In this document: positions 1-6,704 of the stretch, in pieces | Layout: each line of letters opens with the position of its first letter | Numbering within the stretch: the stretch's first letter is position 1 | NCBI GenBank assembly: GCA_035302865.1 | Contig: DATGSF010000073.1 | Coordinates: 1 to 9,469 of the forward strand | Source of the DNA: DATGSF01 sp035302865 | Lineage (GTDB): Bacteria; Bacteroidota; Bacteroidia; Chitinophagales; Chitinophagaceae | Direction of reading: 5' to 3' | DNA: 9,469 bases | Program-made: the position numbers and the translations under genes | The notes under the pieces: model-generated | The model's input: the letters and a program-made list of their open reading frames with translations, nothing else | Told to the model about the DNA's origin: nothing | The model's database searches: none

Positions 1-1865
1 CTATTATCATTTAAAATAGCATTTTCTATAGTTGAATAGGTGTAAGTTGCATCATTATCTACCATTTTTAAACGATAATAGTATTTTATATTATTTGTGA
101 TGTTATTATCGGTATAGTTGTACTTTTTATTTTTCGCAAGTGTATTAACTTTTGAAATTTTTTCAAAGTTTTTGGCATCTGTACTTCTCTCTATTTCAAA
201 ATACGAAAAGTTTTCACTACTTCCTACTTCCCAGTTCAAATTAATATGTTTTTCTTTATTATTAGCTGTCGCTTTAAAGTTTTTTAATTCAATTGGAAGA
301 GGCTGTTTAAGAATTACAGTAAAATCTTTTATTTGTCCATATTGAATATTGGAACCGCAAGGATTAGGGTCGGTGATACTTACAAAATCAGCCCAAACTC
401 TCAAACGTAATGGGGTATTTAATGGAGTAGTATTAGGGATAATGTCCATCACGTCATTAAGAGTACCTGGAGATACATTGTTTTGTGAAAATAGTAATTC
501 TGAATTATCAAAGCTTCCATCATTATTTAAATCTAACCAAACGCGAATATTTTGATCGTTCGCGTTAGTATTTATTTCAATTGGGTATGCCACTTCTCTT
601 TCTAATTCAATTACTGTATAAGCACTTTGTAAACAAGTACTTTCTGTATAGTCAATATAATATTCTTGATCTTGAGTATAGTTACCACCATTGAAAGTCC
701 AATCGTTTATTTTAATATATGATGCACCCATTCCATAAGGATTTCCTAACTCGAAATTGCTTGGATTTGGTACACAAGAGTTAACTATGGGAGGTGGCGT
801 TGGGCCAGAATTGCTTCCAGGTGGAAGACCTCCTAGAGAATTTAACAAACTTCCTCGCATTGTAGTTAATGCCAATACAGCTCGGTCCTTTTGTTCTAGC
901 GTAAAGCGATCGGGACAGGTAGTGTAGTTCATAATATTTCTAACTGTAGCATCTTCCCAAGCTGTATTTGTACAAGGATTTATTCCAGAAGGACAGCCTG
1001 AAGTTTGGTTATGAGCTTGTGTATCACAAATTCTATCTCCTGTAGTTGCACAATCTCCAGTTACACAACCTTCATTAAAAGTATGTAATAAATTAAAAGC
1101 ATGTCCTAATTCGTGTGGTAATGTACTCGATCCTTCACTATTAAATGCTTCCATGATAACTGTACCGTCTAAATGTGCTGGCGCTCCAGGTAAATATGCG
1201 AAGCCAGCAACACCACTTCCTGGAACGTAGCCATCCCAACCATCGATTTTATTTACTACCCAAATATTATAGTAACTAGATGGGTCCCATGAAGGAATTG
1301 AGCTTTTAAGTAGTTCTTGACTGATTCCGTTACTTGATGCCCTTTTTATTCCATAGTTATTATATAAAGCACCATTCGTTGCATTTAATTCATTTAAAAT
1401 ATTAACTCTATTAATTCCATTAGTTGGATTGCAATTAGGATCTCTTTGTGCTAATACAAAGCGAATTGGAATGTCTACCCCTCCATTATTTTGATCTGGA
1501 TAAGCCGACCAAGTAGCAGCAAATGTTGCATTTAAATATGCTACCACGTCTTCAATCTTTTGAACTGAAGGATTGTAATTACTGCCGACTGCTTGACCCG
1601 TATGAGCTATATGAAAAACTAAAGGAATTTCATAAATAGTTGAATTAAATAAGGTACTCTCCTCAACATTTTTAAGTTGGGATATTTCTTTTTGTTTTGC
1701 CACCCACAAGCGCTCAAATACTTCTTGTTGTGCTATGAAAGCGGGATCTTTCATTTGTTCTTCAATTATCCCGTCTGTGCCACAAAGTATATCTTGTGCT
1801 TTTATTGTTTGGCTAATAAAAAATAATACAATGAGATGTAGCCAAAAGAAAAACTGCTTTTGCAT
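1..1865 (-). CDS. Secreted M43-family zinc metalloprotease, T9SS-type cargo (3' end beyond window)
   Basis: An open frame of 621 codons runs from the ATG at 1865 to the left edge without a stop, so the C-terminus is missing. Residues 1-23 form a signal peptide (hydrophobic core LIVLFFISQ, likely cleaved at KA|QD). The catalytic domain has the metzincin zinc motif HELGHAFNLLH, with ligands H251, H255 and H261 and general base E252. It continues with the cysteine-containing GDRICDTQ segment (276-283) and the Met-turn NIMNYT (M312), all typical of M43 pappalysin/cytophagalysin peptidases. Asn258 occupies the usual Gly position, an accepted metzincin variant. A Pro/Gly-rich linker (345-362) leads to a GEVED-type domain (about 366-520, core VWLDLNNDGSFD near W443). 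From L523 an Fn3-like module follows, of the kind that precedes a T9SS sorting domain in Bacteroidota. The sorting domain itself is inferred to lie off the edge. Role: extracellular or surface proteolysis; substrate unknown. Confidence 0.9.
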   Translation of the reverse strand, partial: MQKQFFFWLHLIVLFFISQTIKAQDILCGTDGIIEEQMKDPAFIAQQEVFERLWVAKQKEISQLKNVEESTLFNSTIYEIPLVFHIAHTGQAVGSNYNPSVQKIEDVVAYLNATFAATWSAYPDQNNGGVDIPIRFVLAQRDPNCNPTNGINRVNILNELNATNGALYNNYGIKRASSNGISQELLKSSIPSWDPSSYYNIWVVNKIDGWDGYVPGSGVAGFAYLPGAPAHLDGTVIMEAFNSEGSSTLPHELGHAFNLLHTFNEGCVTGDCATTGDRICDTQAHNQTSGCPSGINPCTNTAWEDATVRNIMNYTTCPDRFTLEQKDRAVLALTTMRGSLLNSLGGLPPGSNSGPTPPPIVNSCVPNPSNFELGNPYGMGASYIKINDWTFNGGNYTQDQEYYIDYTESTCLQSAYTVIELEREVAYPIEINTNANDQNIRVWLDLNNDGSFDNSELLFSQNNVSPGTLNDVMDIIPNTTPLNTPLRLRVWADFVSITDPNPCGSNIQYGQIKDFTVILKQPLPIELKNFKATANNKEKHINLNWEVGSSENFSYFEIERSTDAKNFEKISKVNTLAKNKKYNYTDNNITNNIKYYYRLKMVDNDATYTYSTIENAILNDN

Positions 1866-1888
1866 AATAGAAATTGTTTTGTTTTGGC

Positions 1889-1896
1889 TAAATATA
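1889..1896 (-). promoter_or_regulatory. Candidate -7 element (TATATTTA) of the metalloprotease gene
   Basis: Read on the minus strand, TATATTTA matches the Bacteroidota sigma factor consensus TAnnTTTG except for the last base. It ends 23 nt before the ATG at 1865, the same spacing as the other candidate promoters in this window. No TTG was seen 17-23 nt upstream, so support is the -7 element and its position only. Confidence 0.4.
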
Positions 1897-1971
1897 GATA
1901 GCATTAATTTCAAAGTAAAGAAAAAAAGAGATTTTTTTTACATTTATTTATGTTTTTTTTAAAACCGTGTT

Positions 1972-2796
1972 TTATGCGTTTCTCTTTTTGATAAGCAAAT
2001 AAGTGAAAAAACTAAAAATAATAAAATAGAAAAAGCTTGCTATTACATAGGAAAAATCAACAGTTGTTTCTTTAAATATTGATCCTTCAGTTAAGTATTG
2101 TACCAAATCAAATTTAGGTAAATTAATTATATTACCATTTGATTTTAATGGTAAATAGTTACTTAGAGCTTCTATGTGATTATTATCGGAAACTGTAAGT
2201 TTTCTAAAAACAAATTCTATAATTTGTATAATTCCTTCTAAAATATTCCAAACAAATAAGCTTAGGATAGCAAAAATACTTCTTTTAAATAGAAAAGCTA
2301 ATAATAATGCTATGGAAATAAAGCCTAAATATTCAATAAATAATGCAAATATATAGGAACTGTTAACAAGAATACCTGTCATTGGATTATATATCGATGC
2401 GACAATAAAAATCATTATTCCAACAATAAAAGCTGAAATAAGACTTAAAAGAACAGCACTTAGCCATTTTGAAAAAAAGAACTCTTTTTTGCTAAAGCCA
2501 TCAATAATGTTTTGCTTATAAGTACCATGATTAAATTCCATAGTAACATTGCTAATAACAATAATAGCTAAGAGTAATTTCCCAAAACTCATAATATAAG
2601 CAATATTATTCCAAATAAATGGGGTATTAAATAGTCCAAATTGAATTAAATCAATATTTTCTCCATTAATACTTGGTTTAATATAAGGCATGAAAAGTAT
2701 AATTCCCATTATCATTAAAAAGTATAATGAGTAAAAAATGCGGTTTGCTTTATGAAAAAATATCTTTTTCCACTCAATTTTTAATAATCTATACAT
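1972..2796 (-). CDS. ABC-2 type transporter permease
   Basis: This 274-residue integral membrane protein has about six hydrophobic segments: roughly 21-38, 64-83, 112-136, one near 145-168, one near 172-195, and one ending just before the C-terminal IKKRNA. Between segments 2 and 3 lies a polar stretch (about 85-110, containing GTYKQNIIDGFSKKEFFFSKW). This 'E-x-GT-x-Q-x-I-x-G-x-S+' pattern is typical of ABC-2 permeases of the bacitracin/lantibiotic-export type. The ATG at 2796 lies inside the end of the ATPase gene (8 nt overlap), so the two are translationally coupled and should form one exporter in the inner membrane, probably with two copies of each subunit. Substrate is unknown; antimicrobial peptide or lipid export is family-based inference. 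No clear terminator follows before the protease gene. Confidence 0.85.
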   Translation of the reverse strand: MYRLLKIEWKKIFFHKANRIFYSLYFLMIMGIILFMPYIKPSINGENIDLIQFGLFNTPFIWNNIAYIMSFGKLLLAIIVISNVTMEFNHGTYKQNIIDGFSKKEFFFSKWLSAVLLSLISAFIVGIMIFIVASIYNPMTGILVNSSYIFALFIEYLGFISIALLLAFLFKRSIFAILSLFVWNILEGIIQIIEFVFRKLTVSDNNHIEALSNYLPLKSNGNIINLPKFDLVQYLTEGSIFKETTVDFSYVIASFFYFIIFSFFTYLLIKKRNA

Positions 2797-3694
2797 GATT
2801 TTTAGTGTTTTTTAATAAGTGAAAAAATTGTCTTTCCAAATTAGCATTTTTTAATACTAAATGGCTTAATATAATACCTTTCTCAAAAAAATATTTATTG
2901 ATTTCCTCAGGGCTGATTTCTTCTTTAATTTCAGCTATCAGTTTATCCTTTTGTATAGCCACTTCTTTAAATAAATTTGATTTTTGCACCACAAGAAGTA
3001 ATTTGTTTAAATCATTAGAAGATAATTCGATAATCTGCTCTTCATTACCTATTTCTTTTACACTACCATTATATAACACTGAACCTTTATTTAAAACAAC
3101 TACATGACTACATATTTTTTCCACCTCATCAAGCAAGTGACTAGCCATAATAATAGTAGTGCCATTAGCAGCAATTCTTTGTATTATTTGTCGAATTTGA
3201 ATAATACCTTCAGGGTCTAATCCATTTGTTGGTTCATCTAAAATTAATACCTTTGGATTGTTCAACATTGCTGCAGCTATAGCTAATCTTTGCTTCATTC
3301 CTAAAGAATAGTTTTTAAATAAATCATCTTTCCTTTTTTCTAATCCTACAAGTTCTAAAACTGGGGTAATATTTTTATAAGAAGTGTTTTTTATATCTGA
3401 AACTAATTTTAAATTTTGATTTGCAGACAAATAAGGATAAAACTTCGGACTTTCTATAATAGCACCAATTTGCTTAATAGTTTCCTCATGCTTATCAGAA
3501 TTAAACCATTTCCAAGTTCCAAAACTCGGATTAACTACTCTTAATAACATACCTAAAGTAGTTGATTTTCCACTTCCATTGGGGCCTAATAATCCATAAA
3601 TATTACCTTTTTCTACAATGAGATTTAGATTCTTTACTGCTTGAATTTTACCGTAATTTTTACTTAAGTTTTCAGTTTGTAAAACAATATTCAT
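2789..3694 (-). CDS. ABC transporter ATP-binding protein (BcrA/LanF-like)
   Basis: A 301-residue protein with a complete nucleotide-binding domain. It has A-loop Y14, Walker A GPNGSGKST (37-45), signature YSLGMKQRL (129-137), Walker B LILD (150-153) with catalytic E154, D-loop NGLDP and H-loop H186. The Q-loop position carries glutamate (AIIESPKFYPYL, E81). Glutamate here is characteristic of bacitracin-resistance and lantibiotic-immunity ABC ATPases (the 'E-loop'), and the FYPYLS context fits them too. Residues after about 220 form the C-terminal extension common in this subfamily. It is the first gene of the exporter operon and overlaps the permease gene downstream. Likely role: energising export or extraction of a membrane-active compound. 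Self-protection against a peptide antibiotic is possible, but no biosynthesis gene is nearby, so substrate is open. Confidence 0.9.
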   Translation of the reverse strand: MNIVLQTENLSKNYGKIQAVKNLNLIVEKGNIYGLLGPNGSGKSTTLGMLLRVVNPSFGTWKWFNSDKHEETIKQIGAIIESPKFYPYLSANQNLKLVSDIKNTSYKNITPVLELVGLEKRKDDLFKNYSLGMKQRLAIAAAMLNNPKVLILDEPTNGLDPEGIIQIRQIIQRIAANGTTIIMASHLLDEVEKICSHVVVLNKGSVLYNGSVKEIGNEEQIIELSSNDLNKLLLVVQKSNLFKEVAIQKDKLIAEIKEEISPEEINKYFFEKGIILSHLVLKNANLERQFFHLLKNTKNHV

Positions 3695-3716
3695 ATTGTT
3701 ACTTTTATTATTGAAA

Positions 3717-3750
3717 TAAAGATAAGTTTTAAATTCATTTTTTGAAACAA
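3717..3750 (-). promoter_or_regulatory. Candidate promoter of the ABC exporter operon (TATCTTTA)
   Basis: On the minus strand the -7 element TATCTTTA (3724-3717) ends 22 nt before the ATPase ATG. A TTG (3750-3748), 23 nt further upstream, could serve as the -33 element; it lies in the T-tract of the preceding terminator. The spacing is at the long end of the accepted range. Confidence 0.5.
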
Positions 3751-3782
3751 AAAAGGCTGACCTTTTATAAGATCAACCTTTT
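3746..3782 (-). terminator. Intrinsic terminator after the beta-barrel gene
   Basis: Arms 3751-3762 and 3771-3782 enclose an 8-nt loop. In the minus-strand transcript all 12 positions pair (two are G-U wobbles) and the stem runs into TTTTTTGTTT. The plus-strand transcript would have C-A mismatches at those two positions, so the hairpin is oriented for the minus strand. It starts 30 nt after the stop at 3812 and separates that gene from the ABC operon. Confidence 0.8.
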
Positions 3783-3811
3783 GTTATGATATTTTTTTTA
3801 ATATATTAAGC

Positions 3812-4420
3812 TTAAAACTTTAAAGTAATTCCTGCTTGTAAATAAGTTAAACCATCGTAACCTGATTCTAAATGAGCCCCAAATCCGTCTGAAAAATACC
3901 ATCTTGCTCCAACTTTTACAGGTAAGTTCCATTTAAGTGAAGTATTATTATTAGAATTATTATCATTTGGCCAGTTCTCTTGAATTACTCTAAAGGAGAA
4001 TCCAGTACCTGCAAAAACATCTAATTTGGAAACAGGAATTAATTTATTAAAATGATAATATCCCATAACACCACTACCAAAAGTGAATTCATTTAGATTA
4101 TAAATATGATTTTGGCCGTAATTGTAACGTACATATCGAGGAGCAATATAAGCACCAATGCCTACCTCGTCCATTATTCCGATTTCATATCGTAAATATA
4201 CTGGACCAATAGGAACTCTTGAATAACCATAAATTAATCCGCTAGCCCAGTTAGCATTTGCTAATCCATAATCTAGTGTAATTAAAGATGCCCCTTTTTC
4301 AAATGAGCCACTATTTCTTTCTTTGTAAGATTGGCTATAAAACCCCTGTGCTTGACTGGTGTTGGTAAATAGTAGCAGTCCTGCTGCTAAAGCGAAAATA
4401 GATAAAATTTTACTTTTCAT
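3812..4420 (-). CDS. Small outer-membrane beta-barrel protein
   Basis: The chosen start is the ATG at 4420 (202 residues), although the frame stays open to 4561. This start directly precedes a clear signal peptide (MKSKILSIFALAAGLLLF..., cleavage near SQA|QG at 24/25), is preceded by an A-rich AAAAGAACA leader, and leaves out 47 residues of low-complexity sequence. The mature part shows alternating hydrophobic/aromatic strands rich in Tyr, Gly and Asn (VYLRYEIGIM, IAPRYVRYNYG, VKVGARWYFSDGFGAHLESGYDG) and ends in a hydrophobic strand, LQAGITLKF, with the C-terminal Phe expected of a barrel-assembly signal. About 175 mature residues suggests an eight-stranded barrel of the porin_2/OmpW-like size class. 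Specific function cannot be assigned. A strand-specific terminator follows. No convincing promoter element was found upstream. Confidence 0.8.
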   Translation of the reverse strand: MKSKILSIFALAAGLLLFTNTSQAQGFYSQSYKERNSGSFEKGASLITLDYGLANANWASGLIYGYSRVPIGPVYLRYEIGIMDEVGIGAYIAPRYVRYNYGQNHIYNLNEFTFGSGVMGYYHFNKLIPVSKLDVFAGTGFSFRVIQENWPNDNNSNNNTSLKWNLPVKVGARWYFSDGFGAHLESGYDGLTYLQAGITLKF

Positions 4421-4612
4421 TGTTCTTTTGTTTTGTTTAAAGTGATAAATATTTATATCTGCAATTATACAACATTTAATTAAAATATTATAAAAATGTG
4501 TGTTTTTTAAATTTATATATAGATAGTTTACAAAAAATGCATGAGAATTGTTGTATAGCAATAAGGGAATTTATATTTTTAAAAAAAATCAGAAATTTCT
4601 TTCTAAATTAAG

Positions 4613-4620
4613 TATCTTTA
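4613..4620 (+). promoter_or_regulatory. Candidate -7 element (TATCTTTA) of the yqeY operon
   Basis: TATCTTTA ends 24 nt before the ATG at 4645. It lies in a gene-free 224-nt stretch (4421-4644) between two divergent genes. No TTG is visible at the -33 spacing, so the call rests on the -7 match and position. Confidence 0.45.
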
Positions 4621-4644
4621 GTTTTTGAAAAAAGAAAAATAGTT

Positions 4645-5037
4645 ATGACAAAGTGGGAACAATTGCAAGCCGCTATTTTAGAGGCAAGAAAAGCAGGCGA
4701 TAAATGGAAAGTTAAGGTATTATCTACTATGAAAGGAGAAGTAGAGAATTATTTGAAAAACGAAAAATCAAAAAATGTAGATGATTTTATTGAATCCTAC
4801 GCATTGAAAAGTAAAAAGAATTTAGAAGAATATAAGCCTGCTAATTATCAAGAAGAAATAGAATTGTTGGAAATATATATGCCTAGACCAATTCGCCCTG
4901 AAGAAATACAAGCTTTTATTGAACAATTACACAAAGAAGGTGTTGATAAAAGACAGTGGATGGGTAGAGTAATGCGAAATTTCAAGGGATTAGATCCAAA
5001 ATTAGTACAGGGTTTAATAAAAGAATTTAATAACTGA
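4645..5037 (+). CDS. GatB/YqeY-domain protein
   Basis: A 130-residue, charged, helical, soluble protein. The N-terminal half (EARKAGDKWKVKVLSTMKGEVENY) and centre (about 50-75: SYALKSKKNLEEYKPANYQEEIELLEIYMPRPI) match the YqeY pattern of a 'K-R-x-SL-x-x-Y' helix followed by 'E-x-E-x-x-LE-x-Y-LP-x-x-L'. The C-terminal part (WMGRVMRNFKGLDPKLVQGLIKE) matches 'MGKVMGxLxxKxKGRADGKLVNxLVKxxL'. YqeY proteins resemble the tRNA-binding tail of the GatB amidotransferase subunit, but their cellular role is not settled. This copy is shorter than the usual ~148 residues, mainly in the central region, and lacks the Gly/Ala-rich 'GRADG' form. Start at 4645 is the first Met and has an A-rich leader. It is followed 6 nt later by the GYF_2 protein gene, so the two are presumably cotranscribed. 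Confidence 0.8.
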   Translation: MTKWEQLQAAILEARKAGDKWKVKVLSTMKGEVENYLKNEKSKNVDDFIESYALKSKKNLEEYKPANYQEEIELLEIYMPRPIRPEEIQAFIEQLHKEGVDKRQWMGRVMRNFKGLDPKLVQGLIKEFNN

Positions 5038-5043
5038 TTAATA

Positions 5044-5559
5044 ATGGCAAGAGAATATTTTTTTGAAAAACATAATCAACAATATGGCCCTGTTTCACTC
5101 GCTGATATGATTGAATCAGGAATAACAGAAGATAACTATATCTGGTATGAAGGTTTAGATGATTGGATAGAAGCTAGAGAAGATCCAAAAGTATTGGAAA
5201 AAATAAGAGAATTCAAAGCTTTAAATCCTCCACCTTTTGGAATTGCTAATCGATTTAGAAATGACCCGCCACAACAAGAAGATTATTCTGCAGGTAAAGT
5301 AATGCCCCCTACAAATCTTGTATTAGGTATTATATCCTTACTCATTGGTTGTTGGCCATTAGGAATAGTAGCGATTTACTTCGCATCTCAAGTGAAAAAA
5401 CTATTTTTAAATGGTGAATATGCTAAAGCAATAATGTATTCTAATAGAGCAAGAAATATATCTATAGTATCAATTGCAATTGGACTTATTTTTGGACTAA
5501 TATATTTTATTTTAATTTCTACTGGCGTTGTTGATATAGATGCCCTTCAGCAATTATAA
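5044..5559 (+). CDS. GYF_2-domain / CD225 (dispanin-like) membrane protein
   Basis: A 171-residue two-part protein. Residues 3-50 form a GYF_2 (DUF4339) domain: REYFFEKHNQQYGPVSLADM...GITEDNYIWYEGLDDWIEA, with the hallmark GP-x-S, Y-x-WYEG and DW positions. After a Pro-rich linker (73-90) comes a CD225-type region with two membrane segments (about 91-113 and 136-160). The loop between them holds the conserved pattern GCWPLGIVAIYFASQVKKLFLNGEYAKA-x-x-YSNRARN. GYF_2 domains are thought to mediate protein interactions, and CD225 proteins (eukaryotic IFITM/dispanins) affect membrane shape. In bacteria this fusion is common, and its function is unknown. The gene begins 6 nt after the yqeY-like stop, and a palindrome follows 16 nt after its own stop. 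Likely an inner-membrane protein with the GYF_2 domain in the cytoplasm (no signal peptide). Confidence 0.85.
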   Translation: MAREYFFEKHNQQYGPVSLADMIESGITEDNYIWYEGLDDWIEAREDPKVLEKIREFKALNPPPFGIANRFRNDPPQQEDYSAGKVMPPTNLVLGIISLLIGCWPLGIVAIYFASQVKKLFLNGEYAKAIMYSNRARNISIVSIAIGLIFGLIYFILISTGVVDIDALQQL

Positions 5560-5574
5560 AGAAAATGTGCATTT

Positions 5575-5617
5575 TTAGAATTTTTCATAAAATTTCAAAT
5601 TTTATGAAAAATTCTAA
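5575..5617. terminator. 43-nt perfect palindrome between converging genes, probable bidirectional terminator
   Basis: Arms 5575-5595 and 5597-5617 are perfect 21-base reverse complements around a single central C at 5596. The stem is almost all A/T. It sits between the stop of the GYF_2/CD225 gene (5559) and the stop of folB (5655), where both transcripts need to end. On the plus strand it is followed by TTTTGTAT; on the minus strand the T-run lies within the stem itself. Termination is inferred from position and structure. Confidence 0.6.
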
Positions 5618-5654
5618 TTTTGTATATTGTTATATTGTAGATGTATTAATAACT

Positions 5655-6008
5655 CTATTGTATATCTTTATATTTTTTATCTCTCCATTCCAAACATACC
5701 GCCCTGATTTCTTCATTAATTGGAGGATTTATTTTACATATTTTTATTTGTAGGCTAATAAATGGATATTTTTCATAAATTTTATTTTTGATTGCTTCTA
5801 AACATTCTTCTAAAGTATCGAAACCTTTGTTTAATTCATTTTTCAATAATTTAATGACTTGTACATAGTCCAAATATTTTATAGAAGGTGGGAGATAAAC
5901 GTATTGTAAATAACAATCAATTTGAATAGTATTTTTTAAAATTTTTTCTTCTTTATAGATACCAATTGGAACAAAAAAACGAGCATTTTCAATAGAAATT
6001 GTATACAT
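5655..6008 (-). CDS. folB: Dihydroneopterin aldolase
   Basis: A 117-residue protein with the full FolB fold pattern. FolB converts 7,8-dihydroneopterin to 6-hydroxymethyl-7,8-dihydropterin and glycolaldehyde in tetrahydrofolate synthesis, usually as a cytoplasmic octamer. Aligning by eye to the Staphylococcus aureus enzyme, the active-site residues are kept: E21 (E22 there, in IGIYKEE), Y48 (Y54, in LDYVQV), E67 (E74, in TLEECLEAI) and K92 (K100, in CKINPPI). The usual HG before the first Glu is IG here. Start at 6008 (MYTISIENARFF) is chosen over an upstream in-frame ATG at 6047, because 6047-6009 encodes the sodA terminator hairpin and FolB proteins begin with this first strand. It lies 69 nt after sodA, has its own candidate promoter, and converges on the GYF_2 gene. 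Confidence 0.85.
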   Translation of the reverse strand: MYTISIENARFFVPIGIYKEEKILKNTIQIDCYLQYVYLPPSIKYLDYVQVIKLLKNELNKGFDTLEECLEAIKNKIYEKYPFISLQIKICKINPPINEEIRAVCLEWRDKKYKDIQ

Positions 6009-6050
6009 AAAACAAAATTGCGAAGTATTTAAAGATATACTTCGCAATTT
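6009..6050 (-). terminator. Intrinsic terminator of sodA, abutting the folB start codon
   Basis: Perfect 14-bp arms (6037-6050 and 6015-6028, core ATTGCGAAGTAT/ATACTTCGCAAT) flank an 8-nt loop. On the minus strand the stem ends in TTT and runs into TGTTTT, immediately followed by the folB ATG at 6008. It lies 27 nt after the sodA stop (6078). G+C pairs concentrate in the middle of the stem. Confidence 0.8.
6031..6038 (-). promoter_or_regulatory. Candidate -7 element of folB inside the sodA terminator loop (TATCTTTA)
   Basis: On the minus strand TATCTTTA covers the hairpin loop (6036-6029 is the loop; the element is 6038-6031) and ends 22 nt before the folB ATG. This is the same element and spacing seen upstream of other genes here. 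There is no TTG at the -33 spacing. A transcript starting about 7 nt downstream would lack the 5' arm and so would not form the hairpin. Confidence 0.45.
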
Positions 6051-6077
6051 ACTATTTTTCGTGGAATTATTTATTGA

Positions 6078-6683
6078 TTATTTTGCAGCATCATAGTTTT
6101 TGCTTACTTCTTCCCAATTAATTACGTTCCACACTGCATTTAAATAATCAGGTCTTTTGTTTTGATATTTTAAATAATATGCGTGCTCCCAAACATCAAT
6201 TCCTAAGATTGGAGTACCTTGAACTTCTGCTACGTCCATTAATGGATTGTCTTGATTTGGCGTAGACGTAACTTCTAAAGCACCATCTTTAACAATTAAC
6301 CAAGCCCAACCACTACCAAAACGTGTTGCTCCAGCTTGACTTAATTTTTCTTTTAAGCCATCCATTCCACCAAATTTTTCATCAATAGCTTTTTGTAAAT
6401 CAGCAGAAGGTGAAGTGGATTTATCTGTTAAGATATTCCAGAATAAGCGGTGGTTATAATGACCGCCACCATTATTACGAATTGCTGTATTGTATTTACT
6501 AATATTTGCCATTAAATCTTCTAAAGATTTGCTCGCAGCATCTGCATTCTCTTCTAATGCTTTATTTAGGTTGTTTACATATCCTTGATGATGTTTTCCA
6601 TGGTGAATTTCCATAGTTTCTTTATCAATATGTGGTTCTAATGCTGCCGAATCATAAGGCAATGGATCTAATTTATATGTCAT
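6078..6683 (-). CDS. sodA: Superoxide dismutase, Mn-type (Mn/Fe family)
   Basis: A 201-residue cytoplasmic enzyme (no signal peptide) that dismutates superoxide to hydrogen peroxide and oxygen. Metal ligands are H27, H78 (GGGHYNHRLFW), D163 and H167 (DVWEHAYYLKYQNKRPDY, the family signature). Gateway Y35 is present. The metal-tuning pair is Mn-like: Gly74, four residues before the second His ligand, and Gln144 in TPNQDNPLM. Fe enzymes usually carry the active-site Gln near the former position. Some Bacteroidota enzymes use either metal, so cambialism cannot be excluded. Full length and intact. It lies 112 nt downstream of oxyR on the same strand and has a good promoter of its own, so it may be expressed both alone and by readthrough from oxyR. 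A strong terminator follows. Confidence 0.96.
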   Translation of the reverse strand: MTYKLDPLPYDSAALEPHIDKETMEIHHGKHHQGYVNNLNKALEENADAASKSLEDLMANISKYNTAIRNNGGGHYNHRLFWNILTDKSTSPSADLQKAIDEKFGGMDGLKEKLSQAGATRFGSGWAWLIVKDGALEVTSTPNQDNPLMDVAEVQGTPILGIDVWEHAYYLKYQNKRPDYLNAVWNVINWEEVSKNYDAAK

Positions 6684-6704
6684 AATTTTAAATTTTTAAT
6701 GCTA

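Noticed and set aside
118..555. Two short plus-strand open frames (118-345 and 349-555)
   Set aside because: They lie antisense inside the intact metalloprotease frame and show no recognisable domain or leader.
1735..1962. Plus-strand open frame of 75 codons
   Set aside because: It runs antisense over the protease signal peptide and promoter region and has low-complexity composition.
1951..1977. Possible terminator after the ABC permease (TAAAAC-ACG-GTTTTA)
   Set aside because: The stem has only 6 bp and is followed by A's, not T's, on the minus strand.
2898..3107. Plus-strand open frame of 69 codons
   Set aside because: Antisense shadow of the ABC ATPase C-terminal region.
4421..4561. N-terminal extension of the beta-barrel gene to an ATG at 4561
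   Set aside because: It would put 47 Asn/Ile/Tyr-rich residues before a textbook signal peptide. The stretch is AT-rich intergenic DNA.
5565..5753. Plus-strand open frame of 62 codons
   Set aside because: It covers the palindrome and the antisense of the folB 3' end; hydrophobic AT-rich translation without a domain.
6009..6047. Upstream ATG at 6047 as folB start
   Set aside because: The 13 extra codons are the terminator hairpin, and FolB homologues begin with the strand that starts at 6008.
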